From the NCBI GenBank assembly GCA_018340375.1, contig JAFFJZ010000002.1, positions 63,110,001 to 63,174,000 on the forward strand: 64,000 bases of DNA, read 5' to 3'. This DNA is from Gonatopus flavifemur (lineage: Eukaryota > Arthropoda > Insecta > Hymenoptera > Dryinidae). Positions within the stretch are counted from its first letter, which is position 1, and each line of letters starts with the position of its first letter. The translations under genes were made by a program, and so were the position numbers. The notes under the pieces are model-generated. The model searched no databases, was not told the origin of the DNA, and saw nothing but the letters and a program-made list of their open reading frames with translations. This document shows, in pieces, positions 11,980 to 23,604 of the stretch.

Positions 11980-12925
11980 AATGGTTTTTGTGAAAACTAG
12001 ATTAGATGTATCTTGTTTAGGTCTGGAGCTTCGATCACGCGACATGTGTTCGGATAAAGACTCCTATGATTTCTGAATTTCAAAGAGTTGAGAGTGAGTG
12101 ATTTCTCAAATTGAACAAGTTAAATCCTATGATTTCTGCAGTTGATACTTGACCGCTGAATAGAATCGGTGAGATTTCACTGTCCCATACAGCATCTGGA
12201 GGTTCTATCAACATCCTCGGAACGTCTTCTGAAACATTGGAATGTTCTGAAAATGTTTCGGGACGTTCAAGAAACATCGCATGTATATACCAGGGATGTA
12301 CGAATGTCTGGTATAGTTTTATTTAGGTTTCCATGGAACGTTTATGAGACATTGAAATTGAGAATTTGTTAATGTTCAAACTTTTGTCAAATCTTCCAAT
12401 ATTCTCCATTCGGAGCCGATGCAAATGAACTGCGGTGGAGCCTGTATCGATGGATCCGACAAATTACATTTGCATCCTTTTAATACATCGCATATAATAC
12501 AATTTTGTTCCGCGCCAATTTTAAGGTTATGTGAATCTTGAAAGATTCACTTAATTCTTGATAATTTATATTTTGTCAATAGTTTCGAACTGCGGAAATG
12601 AAATATTCTCAAACATTCAATACAAAACATACTTTTATTGGTGTTCAATGCTTTTGTCCTTAGTAAAACTATAAATATAAATTTGTATAGGTTAGAGATA
12701 AAATACTTAGTTTTCATATGACGTTTCGAGAACGTTCTAAAAAAGTACCACAGCATTTGTCAACAACGTCCCCAAAACGTGTTTTCCAGCACATTGAATG
12801 AATTTTCTCAAAATGTTCAGGAAATATACTTAACAGCATAAGCAGTTATGCTGTCGGAAGTGTTACTCACTGATCGAATCAGTGATACTCCACTGCGAAG
12901 ATCAGTTAATATGCATTGATTGTGA
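11980..12925. other. Non-coding stretch, weakly repetitive
   Basis: It holds diverged AACATT/GAACGTTC-like words (12,190-12,370 and 12,720-12,800) and a small AGCATAAGCAGTTATGCTGT dyad near 12,835. No gene is visible. Confidence 0.35.
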
Positions 12926-13700
12926 TTAAGGGGCTATACCACTGTGACACTTTAAGAAAAATCGATTTTTTTACCTTTTTCAACAGTTTGTACCCTTAAA
13001 AATATCCTGTCAAAATTCCAAGGCCGTATCTCAAATATTATCCGAATGCCAGCCTGCTAAAGAGCAAATGGTTGCCTCTCAAATTTACACACAAAAAAAT
13101 TACTTGTTGTAGTTACCACAATTTGGAATGAAATTTGTAACAGAGACAATTTTGGAGTGTAATTTACTACAATTGACATTAAATGTACTCTAACTTAGTT
13201 GAAATCACCACATTTTGTTTGAAATATTAATAGAAAGTGTCCCGAAGTGTGAATCGATAGTAAAATCTTTAAACAAGTTCTTCTCGAAATGGGATTTTTC
13301 AAATTTGCTGCCATCATAACTCGAAGAACAATCAACCGATTGACTTGAAATTTCAACCGAGTGTTCTCGGGTGTATTTCTTCTACGGTGGACCACGATCT
13401 TTTTGATTGGATAATAATTGTCGATTTGACAATGGAAAAACGACCATTTTTTAGGCAAAACAACATAGCTTTTTTTCAAAACCCTGCCATTTTGTCAGAT
13501 TTCGACATTTTTCCAAAATCCTGGTTCACCGTACGGAGTATACCTTCTAGTTTGACGTCATTTTTGTTTTTTTTCATTTCAGCCACTTAAGCGACCGGTA
13601 TGGTGGCAGCAGTTGGGGAAATGTTTTTTTTACGCCTCCGAAGGCAGCGCATAAGTCGCTCGTATGTCGATATTTTTGTACCAAAAAATTATATAATATA

Positions 13701-14613
13701 CCCACGTAGAAATTGACGGATGGTCCAGTACCGGCTCGATACAGGCTGCCAGTGTGCAACCGTTGGCGGCCGGTGTCGGTCGGACTACGGAATGATAACG
13801 CCAAATAACTCTGATCCGGTACCGGTTACCAAAATCGATTCAGTACTGGAAATCAGTGTAGCTCCGACATTGGGAACTAATACTACTAGTATTGATCGGT
13901 ATTCAAGTATCAACGACTGTTACTCAACCGTTATTTGCGCTATTATAAATTTGGAAGGTTTTGAATGCATTATCAAAATTTCTGCACTAGGGGGAATTTA
14001 GAGTGAAACTTACTATTGGATCATAGAATGACCGCCAACGGTTGCAAACAAGCAGCCTGTATCAAGCCGGCATTGGACCATTTGTCAATTCCTACGTGCA
14101 CTGAAAAAAGGCTGGTAACAGTTATCAAATGATATTTTTGAATATGACCAATCAAATGTTCGATAACATTAATCGAATATTCAATGATGTTTATAAATTA
14201 TGTTTATAATTATCGAATATTTAATAGATATTATTGATATTTAATTAATGTTATCGAATATTTGATTGGTCATATTCAAGAATATCATTTTATAACTGCG
14301 ACCTGCCTTTTTTTCAGTGGCGCCAATCAAGTCTTCTCTCAAAGTATACGAGATATTTATTCACATTGGTTCGGTGCCGAATCAACGTTGGAGGCCAACG
14401 CTTGTGTATTAAAATTGTGCCGTTGTTAATCCAACATTGGTGGAAGAGTGGTCAATAACGGTTGGTTCAAATATCGAACCCGTACCGATACGAACTTAAA
14501 ATAAAGTCGGTTAAGTACCGATCCGCAATCGGCAGACAACCGGTGGTGGCCCATACCTTTGCAGTACCGATCCGTTCGTCACCATCGGCTCAGTACCGGA
14601 ATTTCTACGTGGG
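13701..14613. mobile_element. CCCACGTAGAAATT-end MITE, two overlapping termini
   Basis: The left end CCCACGTAGAAATTGACGG (13,701) has two inverted partners. One ends at 14,098 and pairs for about 85 bp (GGTCCAATGCCGGCTTGATA against GGTCCAGTACCGGCTCGATA). The other ends at 14,613 (AATTTCTACGTGGG). Accordingly either a 398-bp element lies inside a 913-bp one, or one element has duplicated its end. The interior is crowded with short palindromes such as GTACCGGTAC and TACTAGTA. Confidence 0.75.
14099..14319. mobile_element. Palindromic MITE with CACTGAAAAAAGG ends
   Basis: The left CACTGAAAAAAGGC and right GCCTTTTTTTCAGTG are inverted repeats. The arms continue as AATATGACCAATCAAAT against ATTTGATTGGTCATATT, so nearly the whole 221 bp can fold. 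TCGAATATT words recur in the middle. It is inserted against the inner end of the CCCACGTAGAAATT element. Confidence 0.85.
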
Positions 14614-14731
14614 TAGTTGAGTTATGAGTCAATATATCCTCACAGTTTCAGAACATTCGATGCAATACTTTTTTTTCGAAAAATTCCGAAAAATCACCTA
14701 AGTTTTAAGCGTTCACAGTGTTATAGCCCCC

Positions 14732-15185
14732 TAATTTGGAGTGGTCGATTTTCCACTACAATCAGTGAGATCTCACTGTTTCAAATGTAGAGAATCAGGT
14801 TTCAAAAGTAAATCTCGTTGATTCGAGTGGTGTTTTCACATAAAATTCATGCAATAGTTTAGTGTCAAATGTTGAAAACTTTCCATCCAAACATCAGAGA
14901 TTTTCATTTGGGGTTGAACCAAAACAAACTTTTGGTATCAGCAAGTTCCAATACACGTCCTATGTTATAGTTGGTAAAAAGTTTGCTATTACAATAAAAA
15001 TCTTCCTTTTCTAATAATTGCTTGCTGATCCAGCAACAGACTGCTAGAATATTCATTGAATTGGCAAATGTCTTGATAAAACATCGAGATTTTTGCGATA
15101 ACATCAAATGTTTCGTCGATTTAGCAAAGCAGATTTTTTAGAATTGCTTTTTAAGCGACAATTGCTTCCTCGCAAAGAGGAAGCA
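14732..15185. other. Non-coding stretch with relic TGCTGATCCAGCAA dyads
   Basis: CAATCAGTGAGATCTCACTG (about 14,760-14,780) is a short dyad, and GCTTGCTGATCCAGCAACAG (about 15,021) is a single unit like those of the CAGCAAA array family. No gene is seen. Confidence 0.35.
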
Positions 15186-16372
15186 GAGTGATCGTTTCGG
15201 AGGCCCGAAAATGTTTTTTTCTCCAAACCCAAAATTTCTTACACCAATCGACTCCCCAAAACTCGGAGAACAATTTTGGTCTGGTGTCCGATGTCCGTCT
15301 GTCTGTTTGTCTGGCTGTCTGGCGTCTGTATGTCAACATTTACACGAACACGCATATTTTCCGTTTGAGTTATCCAATCGTCATGAAATTTCTATCACAG
15401 TTGGAGATGAGCAATTGTAGCAAAAATTTGTCTTTTTTGCGAATGCGCATATCTTCGCTCCCTATTATTCAATTGCAATAAAATTTATATTACGCTCTAG
15501 TTATGATCCGATAGTGGTTCCATACGAGTTTCATCGCAGTCGGTTGAAAATTGTGGAAAATTTATTTGTGCGATTCGCATCATTTTACAACATTTCAAAA
15601 ACATGTGTCTTTCCTATGTCATTATCATCCGAATGCCATAGAACTTTGAGGATATGCAACCCACGAGGTGTTGATTGTACAATATAAATTCCAGGCAAAT
15701 CGGTGTTTAGGCGAAAAAAGGGTAAGCGCTGAGCTTCGAAACGAAATTTGAGAATTTCGTAAATACCGCTATCATGCGGATATCCTTCGTTCCTTTCATT
15801 CGATTGTTATGAAATTTCTGCCACAGTTTTATGCAGTGTCGATAAGCGTCCCAAATCATTTTCAATCTAATCCTTACAGGGAAACGGGCAGGGGAAGAAA
15901 AAAAACCTGCCAATTGGCACACGGCTTCCTCTTTTGTACATCTGTTGCAAATTCGGGAGGGAGCAAAATTTCAGTGTCGATAATGATCCCATATAAGTTT
16001 CAAGTTGATCTTTCCAGAAAAACGGGAGAGGGGGAGGAAACATGTTATCGACAATTTTGATTCTGTAACCGTACGTCTCTTCGCTTCCCGTTATCCGATT
16101 GTAATGAAACTTATACCACGTTTCAGTTATGGTCCCATGGGGGTCACATATGAGTTTCATCCCGATCGGACAACGGGTAGCGAAGAGACGTACAGTTACA
16201 AAAAAAAATTGTCGATAACATGTTTCCTCCCTCTCTCCCGTTTTTCTGCAAAGATCAAGTTGAAACTTATATGGGATCATTATCAACACTGAAATTTTGC
16301 TCCCTCCCGAATTTGCAACAGATGTACAAAAGAGGAAGCCGTGTGCTAATTGGCAGAGTTTTTTTCTTCGCG
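15186..16372. repeat. Repeat with GTCTGTCTG tract and 480-bp palindrome
   Basis: A GTCCGTCTGTCTGTTTGTCT-type tract (about 15,293) leads into several diverged copies of a module: TCCGATTGT, then AATGAAACTTATACCAC, then GAGTTTCATCCCGATCGG. From 15,891 to 16,370 the sequence folds on itself: CTGCCAATTGGCACACGGCT on the left pairs with AGCCGTGTGCTAATTGGCAG on the right, with arms of about 200 bp. Several frames stay open here (one of 140 codons on the minus strand) because the arms are reverse complements. I do not regard them as genes. Confidence 0.7.
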
Positions 16373-16451
16373 TATGTGAAAAAAATTTCTTTAATTACAT
16401 ATTCTTTATATACAATTATATATCACTTATATTTATATATATATACACTTC

Positions 16452-17438
16452 CAAGCCGCACCAGAATATACTATGAACGTTCTTCGAATATTCGAAATAT
16501 GTTCTATGCACATTCGAATGAGACCGTGCCCTAGCAGCAACGGAAGTTCAAAGTATATACGAAATAGAAACGTTCGTAGAATGTACGAATGAGATACGAA
16601 GAACATATAATGAACGTTCATGGAATCTTCGAATGAGACTGTTTTAAATATACTTAGAACGTACATAGTACATTCGAAATGTACGATATTCATTCAATCG
16701 ACGTTCGATTGACGTACCGTCGTATATTCGATTACATACGTTCGATGAACATGCATAGCACCTATGAAACGGTCTCATTCGAATGTACATAGAACATATT
16801 TCGAATATTCTAAGAACGTTCATAGTATATTCTGGTGCTACTTGGGTCTATAGGTGCTACACGGAGAAAAAGGGATTCGCTGTGGCAGCGAAATCTACTT
16901 TTGCTGGGTTCCTTTTGCCAGAGCAGCAAATTTTTTGCTGTGACAGCAAACTATTTGCTGTTCCAGCAAATTTTTAGCTGTGGCAGCAAAAAATGTTTGC
17001 TATCCCAGCAAAATTTGTTTGCTGTTCTATATATAATACTGACAATTTGCTGGCGGAGCAAACATTTTTTGCTGCCACAGCTAAAAAATTGCTGTCGTAG
17101 CTAACACGATTGCTGTTATAGCAAATTTTTAGCTAGGTCAACCAAACATTTTGCTATTCCATATATAATACCTCGATTTGCTGCGTCAGCAAATTTTTTC
17201 TCTCCGTGTATCCATATTCATCGAACGTATGTAACCGAATATATGACAGCACGTTGATTGAACGTCGATTGACTGTATATCGTAGATTTCGAATGTACTG
17301 CGTACATTCTAAGTATATTTAAAACAGTCTCATTCGAACATTCTATGAACATTCATTATATGTTCTTCGTATCTCATCCGTACATTCTACGAACGTTTCT
17401 ACTTCGTATATACTTTGAAATTCTGTTGCTGCTTGGGT
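16452..17438. mobile_element. Two interleaved palindromic elements of GAACGTTC/TTCGAA words
   Basis: Arm A (16,461-16,530, ACCAGAATATACTATGAACG) pairs with 16,812-16,845. Arm B (from about 16,531, GCAGCAACGGAAGTTCAAAG) pairs with the end near 17,438 (ACTTTGAAATTCTGTTGCTG). The order is A-left, B-left, A-right, CAGCAAA element, B-right. The arms are arrays of 11-mers: CGTTCGTAGAA, TGTACGAATGA, GATACGAAGAA, CATATAATGAA, CGTTCATGGAA, TCTTCGAATGA run in immediate succession. Confidence 0.8.
16860..17208 (+). mobile_element. CAGCAAA/TTTGCTG dyad-array MITE, copy 2
   Basis: The ends are CACGGAGAAAAAGG and CTCTCCGTG. TTGCTG or TAGCTG words start at 16,935, 16,955 and 16,975, exactly 20 bp apart, each followed by a CAGCAAA six bases later. 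A central CTATATATAATA is shared with the copies at 294, 49,294 and (eroded) 55,640. It is 349 bp, non-coding, and inserted inside the GAACGTTC-word element. Confidence 0.9.
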
Positions 17439-17676
17439 ATATACGTCTCCATGTAATTCAATTCAACGATACTTATATAAACTGCAGTGATTATATATAG
17501 AATATATATAATTCTTTTTGACAAGGATGCGTTTCAAGTTCTCCAAAATTTTAGGTGATAAATTGATGCAAACTTCTCATTTAATTTAATCGTTCAAGAT
17601 CTGAATTGAAAATCTTGTGTTCGAGTCTTAATGAGATCAAGGTTCTGTGAATAAGGATTCAATGGTGGAGAAGTGT

Positions 17677-17812
17677 ACACTGTAAACAAACATCAGTAAA
17701 TCAACAAGAATTAATCCAAAGATAAACACAAGCGAATTCGATAAATACGAATTTGTTGGAAATTTTCCCCTCCTATAATCGGATAATTTACCGGAGTTGT
17801 TTTTACAGTGTG
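17677..17812. mobile_element. Short MITE with CACTGTAAA ends
   Basis: CACTGTAAACAAAC at the left and GTTGTTTTTACAGTG at the right are inverted, 136 bp in all. It lies just upstream of the mariner at 17,837. Confidence 0.6.
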
Positions 17813-17836
17813 ATTATTTTTGCGAGAATCAGAATA

Positions 17837-19088
17837 ACAGTCCATTCAAAAAGCCCGTAGGATAACACATAGGTGGCGTTACTAGATTTTTTTCCATATG
17901 ATTTTTATTTAGTACTAACCTTCAAACGATACGTGTGTAATTTTAACATCGATCTGACTATTGATTCGTGAGTTATACCATTTTGTGTGGAGCAACTTTT
18001 GTTATTGAAAAAAAAATGGAAAAAAATGAATTTCGAATTTTGATAAAACATTGCTTTTTGATGAAAAAAAATACAGTGAAATAAACAGTATCCGGGCTCC
18101 GCTCCATCGAGACAAATGGTAGAGAAGTGGGTTGTTGAATTTAAACGTGGTCGTACCAGCACAAATTATACAGAGCGCAGTGGACGTCCAAATCAGGCTG
18201 TTATTCCAGAAAACATTGAAAAAATCCACAAATTGGTTATGAACGATCGCAAATTGAAGGTGCACGAGCTAGCTGACATTATAAAGATATCAGATGCTAG
18301 TGTTTTTACCATTTTACACGAACATTTGGGTATGCGAAAGCTCTGTGCAAAGTGGGTGCCGCGTGAGCCCACAGTCGACCAAAAACAACAACGAATTGAT
18401 GCTTCGGAGGAGTGTTTGGCGCTGTTAAACCGCAATAAAATCGAATTTTATCGTCGATATGTGATAATGAATGGAACATGGCTTCACCATTACACCCCAG
18501 AATCCAAAAGACAGTCAACTGAGTGGACAGCAGTCGACGAATCGAATCCAAAGCGAGTAAAGACGCAACAGTCGGCCGGTAAGGTAATGGCGTCTGTATT
18601 TTGGGATGCGAAGGGAATAATATTCATCGACTATCTCCAAAAAGGAACCCCCATCAACAGCGACTATCACTGTGCACTTTCAGATCGATCGTAGGCTGAA
18701 ATCGCAAAGAAAGTGTTGTTCCACCAAGAAAATGCACCGTGTCACAAATCGATGAAAAGGATGACAAAATTGAATGAATTGGGCTTCGAATTGCTTACCC
18801 ACCCACCGTATCCTTCAGATTTAGCCCCCAGCGACTTTTTCCTGTTTTCAGATCTCAAGAGAATGCTTGCTGGAAAGAAATTCAAGCCCAATGATGAAGT
18901 AATCGCTTAAATTGAGGCCTATTTTGAAGAGAAAGAGAAATCGTACTATAAAAGTGGTATCGAAAAGTTGGAAAATCGCTATACTCGTTGTATCGCCCTC
19001 GAAAGCAACTATGTTGAATAATAAAATCGAGTTTGGTCAAACTTTTGTTTTTCTCTTTCTTATCCCACGGAGATATCGAATGCCCTGG
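17837..19088 (+). mobile_element. Irritans-type (Himar1-like) mariner, 1,252 bp, both ends present
   Basis: The terminal repeats align without gaps over 28 bp (CAGTCCATTCAAAAAGCCCG at the left, CAGGGCATTCGATATCTCCG as the reverse complement of the right) with 20 matches. Each end is flanked by TA (17,835-17,836 and 19,089-19,090), the mariner target duplication. The length is close to the 1.26 kb of Himar1. Inside the left end, ACACATAGGTGGCGTTACTA resembles the Himar1 leader. The two ends have diverged from each other and the transposase is broken, so this is an old fossil copy. Confidence 0.92.
18016..19021 (+). pseudogene. Himar1-like mariner transposase pseudogene
   Basis: The start is the ATG at 18,016 (MEKNEFRILIKHCF), which matches the family N terminus. 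The frame then shifts around 18,080 with loss of several residues and continues from about 18,083 through QYPGSAPSRQMVEKW. The helix-turn-helix region, the MRKLCAKWVPREP linker and HHYTPES follow. In-frame stops lie at 18,692-18,694 and 18,908-18,910; the C terminus (IALESNYVE, stop 19,019-19,021) is intact. Two of three catalytic Asp are changed: the first, normally in DETW, reads NGTW; the second, normally HQDNAPCH, reads HQENAPCH. The third (PSDFFLF) remains, with 34 residues between positions two and three. About eight residues are missing before VLFHQ. It cannot be active. Confidence 0.93.
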
Positions 19089-19089
19089 T

Positions 19090-20770
19090 ACGAGATCCAA
19101 AGAATGCAGTGCTGGACGATGAAAGTTCTTGTAGGACTGTAGAAAGTTCGCGTGGTTTGGTAGAAAATAGATTTATTGTTAATTTTCAACAAGCCCAAGA
19201 GAATTTTTGATTGTATAACTTGAAGTTGTTTCTCCCTCAACGATACGCTTTTGCCTATAATCAGGGGCAAGGCTTACAATCCTTGCAAAAATGTCAACTC
19301 CACTGTAATAATTATTATCAAGAGATTTTTCTTGCTCCGATGGTCAATTCCGTTCTCCGATCGTAGATGATTGTTTTGCCTTTTTTTCATCAAAAATAGA
19401 GAAATTGTTTCTCATTGTGTGAATTCAAGGTGTCTAACATCCGGAAATTGTATAAGAATTCAGCCTACTCGGGAAAAATTCGAGAGAAGTGCGGGAAGTC
19501 CTTCAGATATCGGGAATTTATATAGGATGGACCAAAAAATTTTTTGTTAATTTTGTAATATGTCTCTTCGACTGTATTTTCGATGATATCTTTTATGATA
19601 TTCACTGAGAAACTTCAAATATTTTCCAGAACATTCTTGCGAGTCAAAAAGATATTCAATTTTCTTATGTAAATCATAAAAAATTTGTCAAGATTGCGTT
19701 TTCAAAGTAAAAACGGCAATCGGCATGAATAATATCTTTGTATCGTAAATTTACAATATTAAAAGTAACATACCTGATTTTAGAACGATTGTAGAATCAA
19801 AACTGACTCAAGTTTGGGAAAACCACATTTAATTGTAGAGACGGTCCGCATGGATATATTTGGTTAAAAAATGTCTGCAAAAACCACGGAATTTTGATGA
19901 GAAACCTAATGAATATGGAACAGAAATTTTTCAAACTTTTTTCAGAGATTAAAAAAGTTTGTTAATTTTTTTCAAACAAACAGAAACGAAACTTTTATGA
20001 ATTTTCAATATGTTTCTGACTATTGACAACAATTTTTGTAGTTCTCAAACACTTCTTCACATATGATATTTGAATATAGTATATGAATGTATTCTTTAAA
20101 TTCAAAATTTTTCAATAATCAGAGTTGAAAATCTATCAAAGTTTCGTCAGAATTTCTTCAGAGCCCAATTTTGTTCCTATTCGTGTGAAAGAAATTCTTA
20201 GAAACTCTGAAAGAAGTTTGCATTGGATGTTCCAAATTTATTAGATGTTTTATCAAAATTTTATAAATTCTCAGAGTTTATCAGAGTTTTCGCAGAGAAA
20301 ATGCAGTGTTTCTCACATATTATTCGGGGTTTTGGAAAAATATTTTGAAGTATATAATTCTCAAATACATAATTTTCAAATTTATTGAAAACCATCAACT
20401 TTGTCTGAAATGATATATTCTCCGAAGCTTCCTTCAATAGCTTGATCTCTATTTTCGAGAAATAAAAATTCAGTTTCGCTACTTATGATAGAGAACAACT
20501 CTCGTCCCTCAGGAATAAGATACATATATTTTCAATTTTTCTCTTAAGGGAAATCCAATTTTTCCGATCAAACTTGGATAAATATTGCTCAAACCACTTT
20601 CTTCACTTTCTGTAAAAAATTTAAAGTTCTTCTATCAATACTTTTTGAAAAAATACAAGTGGACCAAGACATACGCCGGCACCGACTCTTTCCTACATGC
20701 AGAGAAAAGTTACCTAAAGAATTACTCTACTTTACAGTGAAGTAGGGATAAAATCAAATTGTAAGATTAT
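19090..20770. other. Non-coding AT-rich stretch, no element recognised
   Basis: Diverged TTTCAGAG/AATTTTC words recur without clear ends. I see no gene, RNA or defined repeat. Confidence 0.4.
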
Positions 20771-20771
20771 G

Positions 20772-21210
20772 TACACTGAGAGAAAAAAAACCGAGCCCAA
20801 TCCGATATTTTTTTGAGTCGAGAAAACTTTCTTCAAACGAAAAAAACATTCACTCAGTTTGAAGTTATACAGCGTGATATGGAGAAAATTTTCTTAGCAT
20901 TCCTGCTAAAGTGGGTGCATTTATATTGCTGGGATTCCAATGAAATAGTGCTAATTTATCGAAACATCTTCACATTCCAGCACGTATGTGCCATGGGGCC
21001 TGCACCGGCCGGAGTTCATACACGCTAGGGATTATATACCTGAAAAATCACAGTAAACAACAATCAATGACTGCACTTCCCTAACAACACACTCCGTTAC
21101 AACGACGTCATAGTGACATCACCGTGACTCACTACACTGAGAAACATTCAGAGTTGAATTCACAGTGGAGTCTCAGGAATGGAGGAACATACTGAATTCT
21201 CAATGAAATT
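20772..21210. other. Region with lone CACTGAGAGAAAAA terminus
   Basis: CACTGAGAGAAAAAAAACCG (20,775) is an element end of the CAC-N-GAGAAAA type with no partner that I could find nearby. The tract CATGGGGCCTGCACCGGCCG near 20,992 stands out as G+C-rich. It ends in CATACACGCTAGGG, which resembles the ATACACGCT words at 32,757 and 33,009. Confidence 0.35.
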
Positions 21211-21777
21211 TATGCACGGAAAAAAGAAAATGGATAATTCACATTATATGACAAAAAATAGATTTTTCTCTCACGATGTGAATTATTTCACAATATATTT
21301 TGTAAAAATTTCCATTTGAAGACTCGAAGCGACGCGTTGTCATCGGTTACCTGACGAATGAACCCCGACAAAAAAACCTGGACAAAATATCCCCGGACCA
21401 TTGGTCCCCAGACCAAAAAACTCCAGGCTGAATGATCCTGCGACAAAATATTCCTGAAAAAGTGCTCCTATATTTTAAAGTCTATTTAAAATATATCCAT
21501 TCAAAACCAGCAAAGGCTTACCTTTCTGGCTGCTTAACAAATTCAACGGCATGTTCATTCCACACTTCATGAAAGCACTGACTAAAGGAACATTACATAC
21601 CTGTCAAATACCAGTACAGAATACGGAACAACGTAATAACCAAAACATAAACACATACTATAAATTGATGAATTAAGATCAGAAAGATCACGCCTCAGGT
21701 AATATAAACACTCAACGCGTGAACACACGTAACCACACAGTTGAAACAAACTCGCCAAATATAACATATTTGTCATT

Positions 21778-23190
21778 CCACACAGCAAAAAGAGTTCTGA
21801 AAGAATTCTTTAAGAATCCCACATGAATTCTTGAAGAACTCCATAACTCGTCCGAAAGAATTCTCAAAGAATCCCCGGAATGTCAGTTCAGAATTCTTTT
21901 TCTCGTCCAAAAGAATTCTCAGAGAATCCCAAAACAGTTGGCAAAGAGGTCTTGAAGAATTCTTTATGAATTCTACAAGAGTTTATGAAGAATTCTCCAA
22001 AAGTTCATTAAGAATTCTATATGTGCTTTTCAAAAAATTTGAATAATTCATTGAAACACTCCGAAAACTCTTCAAACCGTTCACCCGAGCATCCCGGGAT
22101 ATTGTAGAAGAGTTGAAGGAATTCGTTACAAATTCATTGAAAAGTTCAAAGTGAGTAATTCTAATCGAACTGAAAAAGATTCAACACAAATGTATAACAA
22201 TATCGAAGGATGTTATGGAACAGACATTCGGATACTGGTGTATGTATATTTAGTCACTCTTCGACCTGACAGTGAGGTGTCTCCATGTATGTGCAAGATT
22301 TCATTGCTTGATCTCAGTTAACGGAAAGAAAACAGCGTCACAGACTCAGCGAAGGAATTGCAGAAATGTTTTCAAGGGTCATATTTTGATTTTACCAGAC
22401 TATTTCTGAATACATTGAAATGTGATCAACCATTAGCAGTGTAAAGGACATGTAAAAAAATTGAGAGTATTTTTATCGGGTAATGTGAAGCATTAAGTGT
22501 ATTTTATAACTTGACGCAAGGTACATTTAGAATTGATTTCATACAAAACTATTTGCTAATAAATTCTGAAATTCTTTATACAATGAAACATTCCATTATG
22601 AATCGCTGTAACATTTCAATCAAGTCAAGTCTCAGCAAGTTGATGGGAATGAATTTCAAAAATTAGGAAACTTATAAACAGAGATGGGCATTCTCAATCA
22701 CTTTTTGTACTCAAGGTACTTTTTTCCTGTCAAGTACTTTTATATTTCTATGAAATAAATAGAAATTTTCAACATTAACTTAAAAAGTACTTGATAAGAC
22801 TTCTTTATGAATTCTTCACAGAGCTCTTTAGGAGTTCTTTTGGACGAGAAAAAGAACTCCCCCAGCGAGTCATTCTGAACTGACATTCCGGGGATTCTTT
22901 GAGAATACCTTGCAAATCATTATGAATACTTTATGAACTCTTTTCTGAGCTCTTTGAGAACTCATTTAGAATCCTTTACGATCTGATTGGATTCTTTATG
23001 AATTCTTTAAAAACTCTTATTAAAGAATTCATATTGAATTCTTTTTATGGAGTTCTTTGCGAATCCATATGGAACTGCCCTCACAGCATCACAGTCCCAG
23101 AAGAATTCTTAAAGAAATCATTAAGAATACAATCAGTTCAATAAGAATTCTTTTGGGATTGTAGTGCTGTAAGGGTGTGGTGCTGTGTGG
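21778..23190. mobile_element. GAATTC dyad-array MITE with CCACACAGCA ends
   Basis: CCACACAGCA (21,778) and TGCTGTGTGG (ending 23,190) are the inverted termini. Long arms pair: CCGGAATGTCAGTTCAGAAT near 21,876 and its near complement TTCTGAACTGACATTCCGG near 22,878. GAATTC or one-base variants start at 21,803, 21,814, 21,825, 21,836, 21,858, 21,869, 21,891, 21,913, 21,924, 21,957, 21,968, 21,979, 21,990, 22,001 and 22,012. All of these are on one 11-bp grid. The core word is AAGAATTCTT. Confidence 0.85.
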
Positions 23191-23240
23191 GATGTCATTT
23201 GAATTAACAGATTTTTCGTATAATGTATACAAAAAACATA

Positions 23241-23351
23241 TCCCACATAACACAACAATTCAGAAAGAATTCATAATGAATTCATTTGGGACTATAATGA
23301 TTCAAAATGGATTCATTATGAACTCTCTCTGAACGGTTGTGATGTGTGGGA
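23241..23351. mobile_element. 111-bp MITE with TCCCACATAACACAACA ends
   Basis: TCCCACATAACACAACA and TGTGATGTGTGGGAT are inverted. The interior carries AATTCATAATGAATTCATT and its mirror. It is probably a short relative of the GAATTC-array family next to it. Confidence 0.75.
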
Positions 23352-23604
23352 TGAAAACTGTTTAATACGACAATTATTTAAAATTTACACTTCCCCTTCC
23401 AATTACCTACATCAATTTGTTACGTCGGAGTTACAAACGTAAATGCGTTACTTTCCGGTTACACAAATATTGTTTAACATTTACGCAAATTATTTCCAAC
23501 TGCGTACATTACGCCATGAAACAAAACCACGTTCGAAACTCTAACCGAGAATTCCCATCACAATGGGAATCACAAAAACTCCCACAAGGAGATCATTTAA
23601 CGCA

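Larger units (their letters stand above)
12930..14731. mobile_element. 1.8-kb non-autonomous element with GGGGCTATA-CACTGTGA ends
   Basis: The left end GGGGCTATACCACTGTGAC (12,930) is matched by the right end TTCACAGTGTTATAGCCCCC (ending 14,731) in inverted orientation. The subterminal AAAAATCG-rich stretches also pair. The left flank is TTAA and the right flank TAAT, so a TA-containing duplication is possible but not proven. The interior has no transposase and has been invaded by the elements at 13,701-14,613. The tract 13,200-13,560 (CATAACTCGAAGAACAATC, then TTTGGATTG-like words) is probably the element's own body. Confidence 0.65.

Noticed and set aside
15867..16289. 140-codon open frame on the minus strand
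   Set aside because: It lies inside a long palindrome, so each arm's frame is mirrored; no domain is recognisable and the DNA is a repeat.
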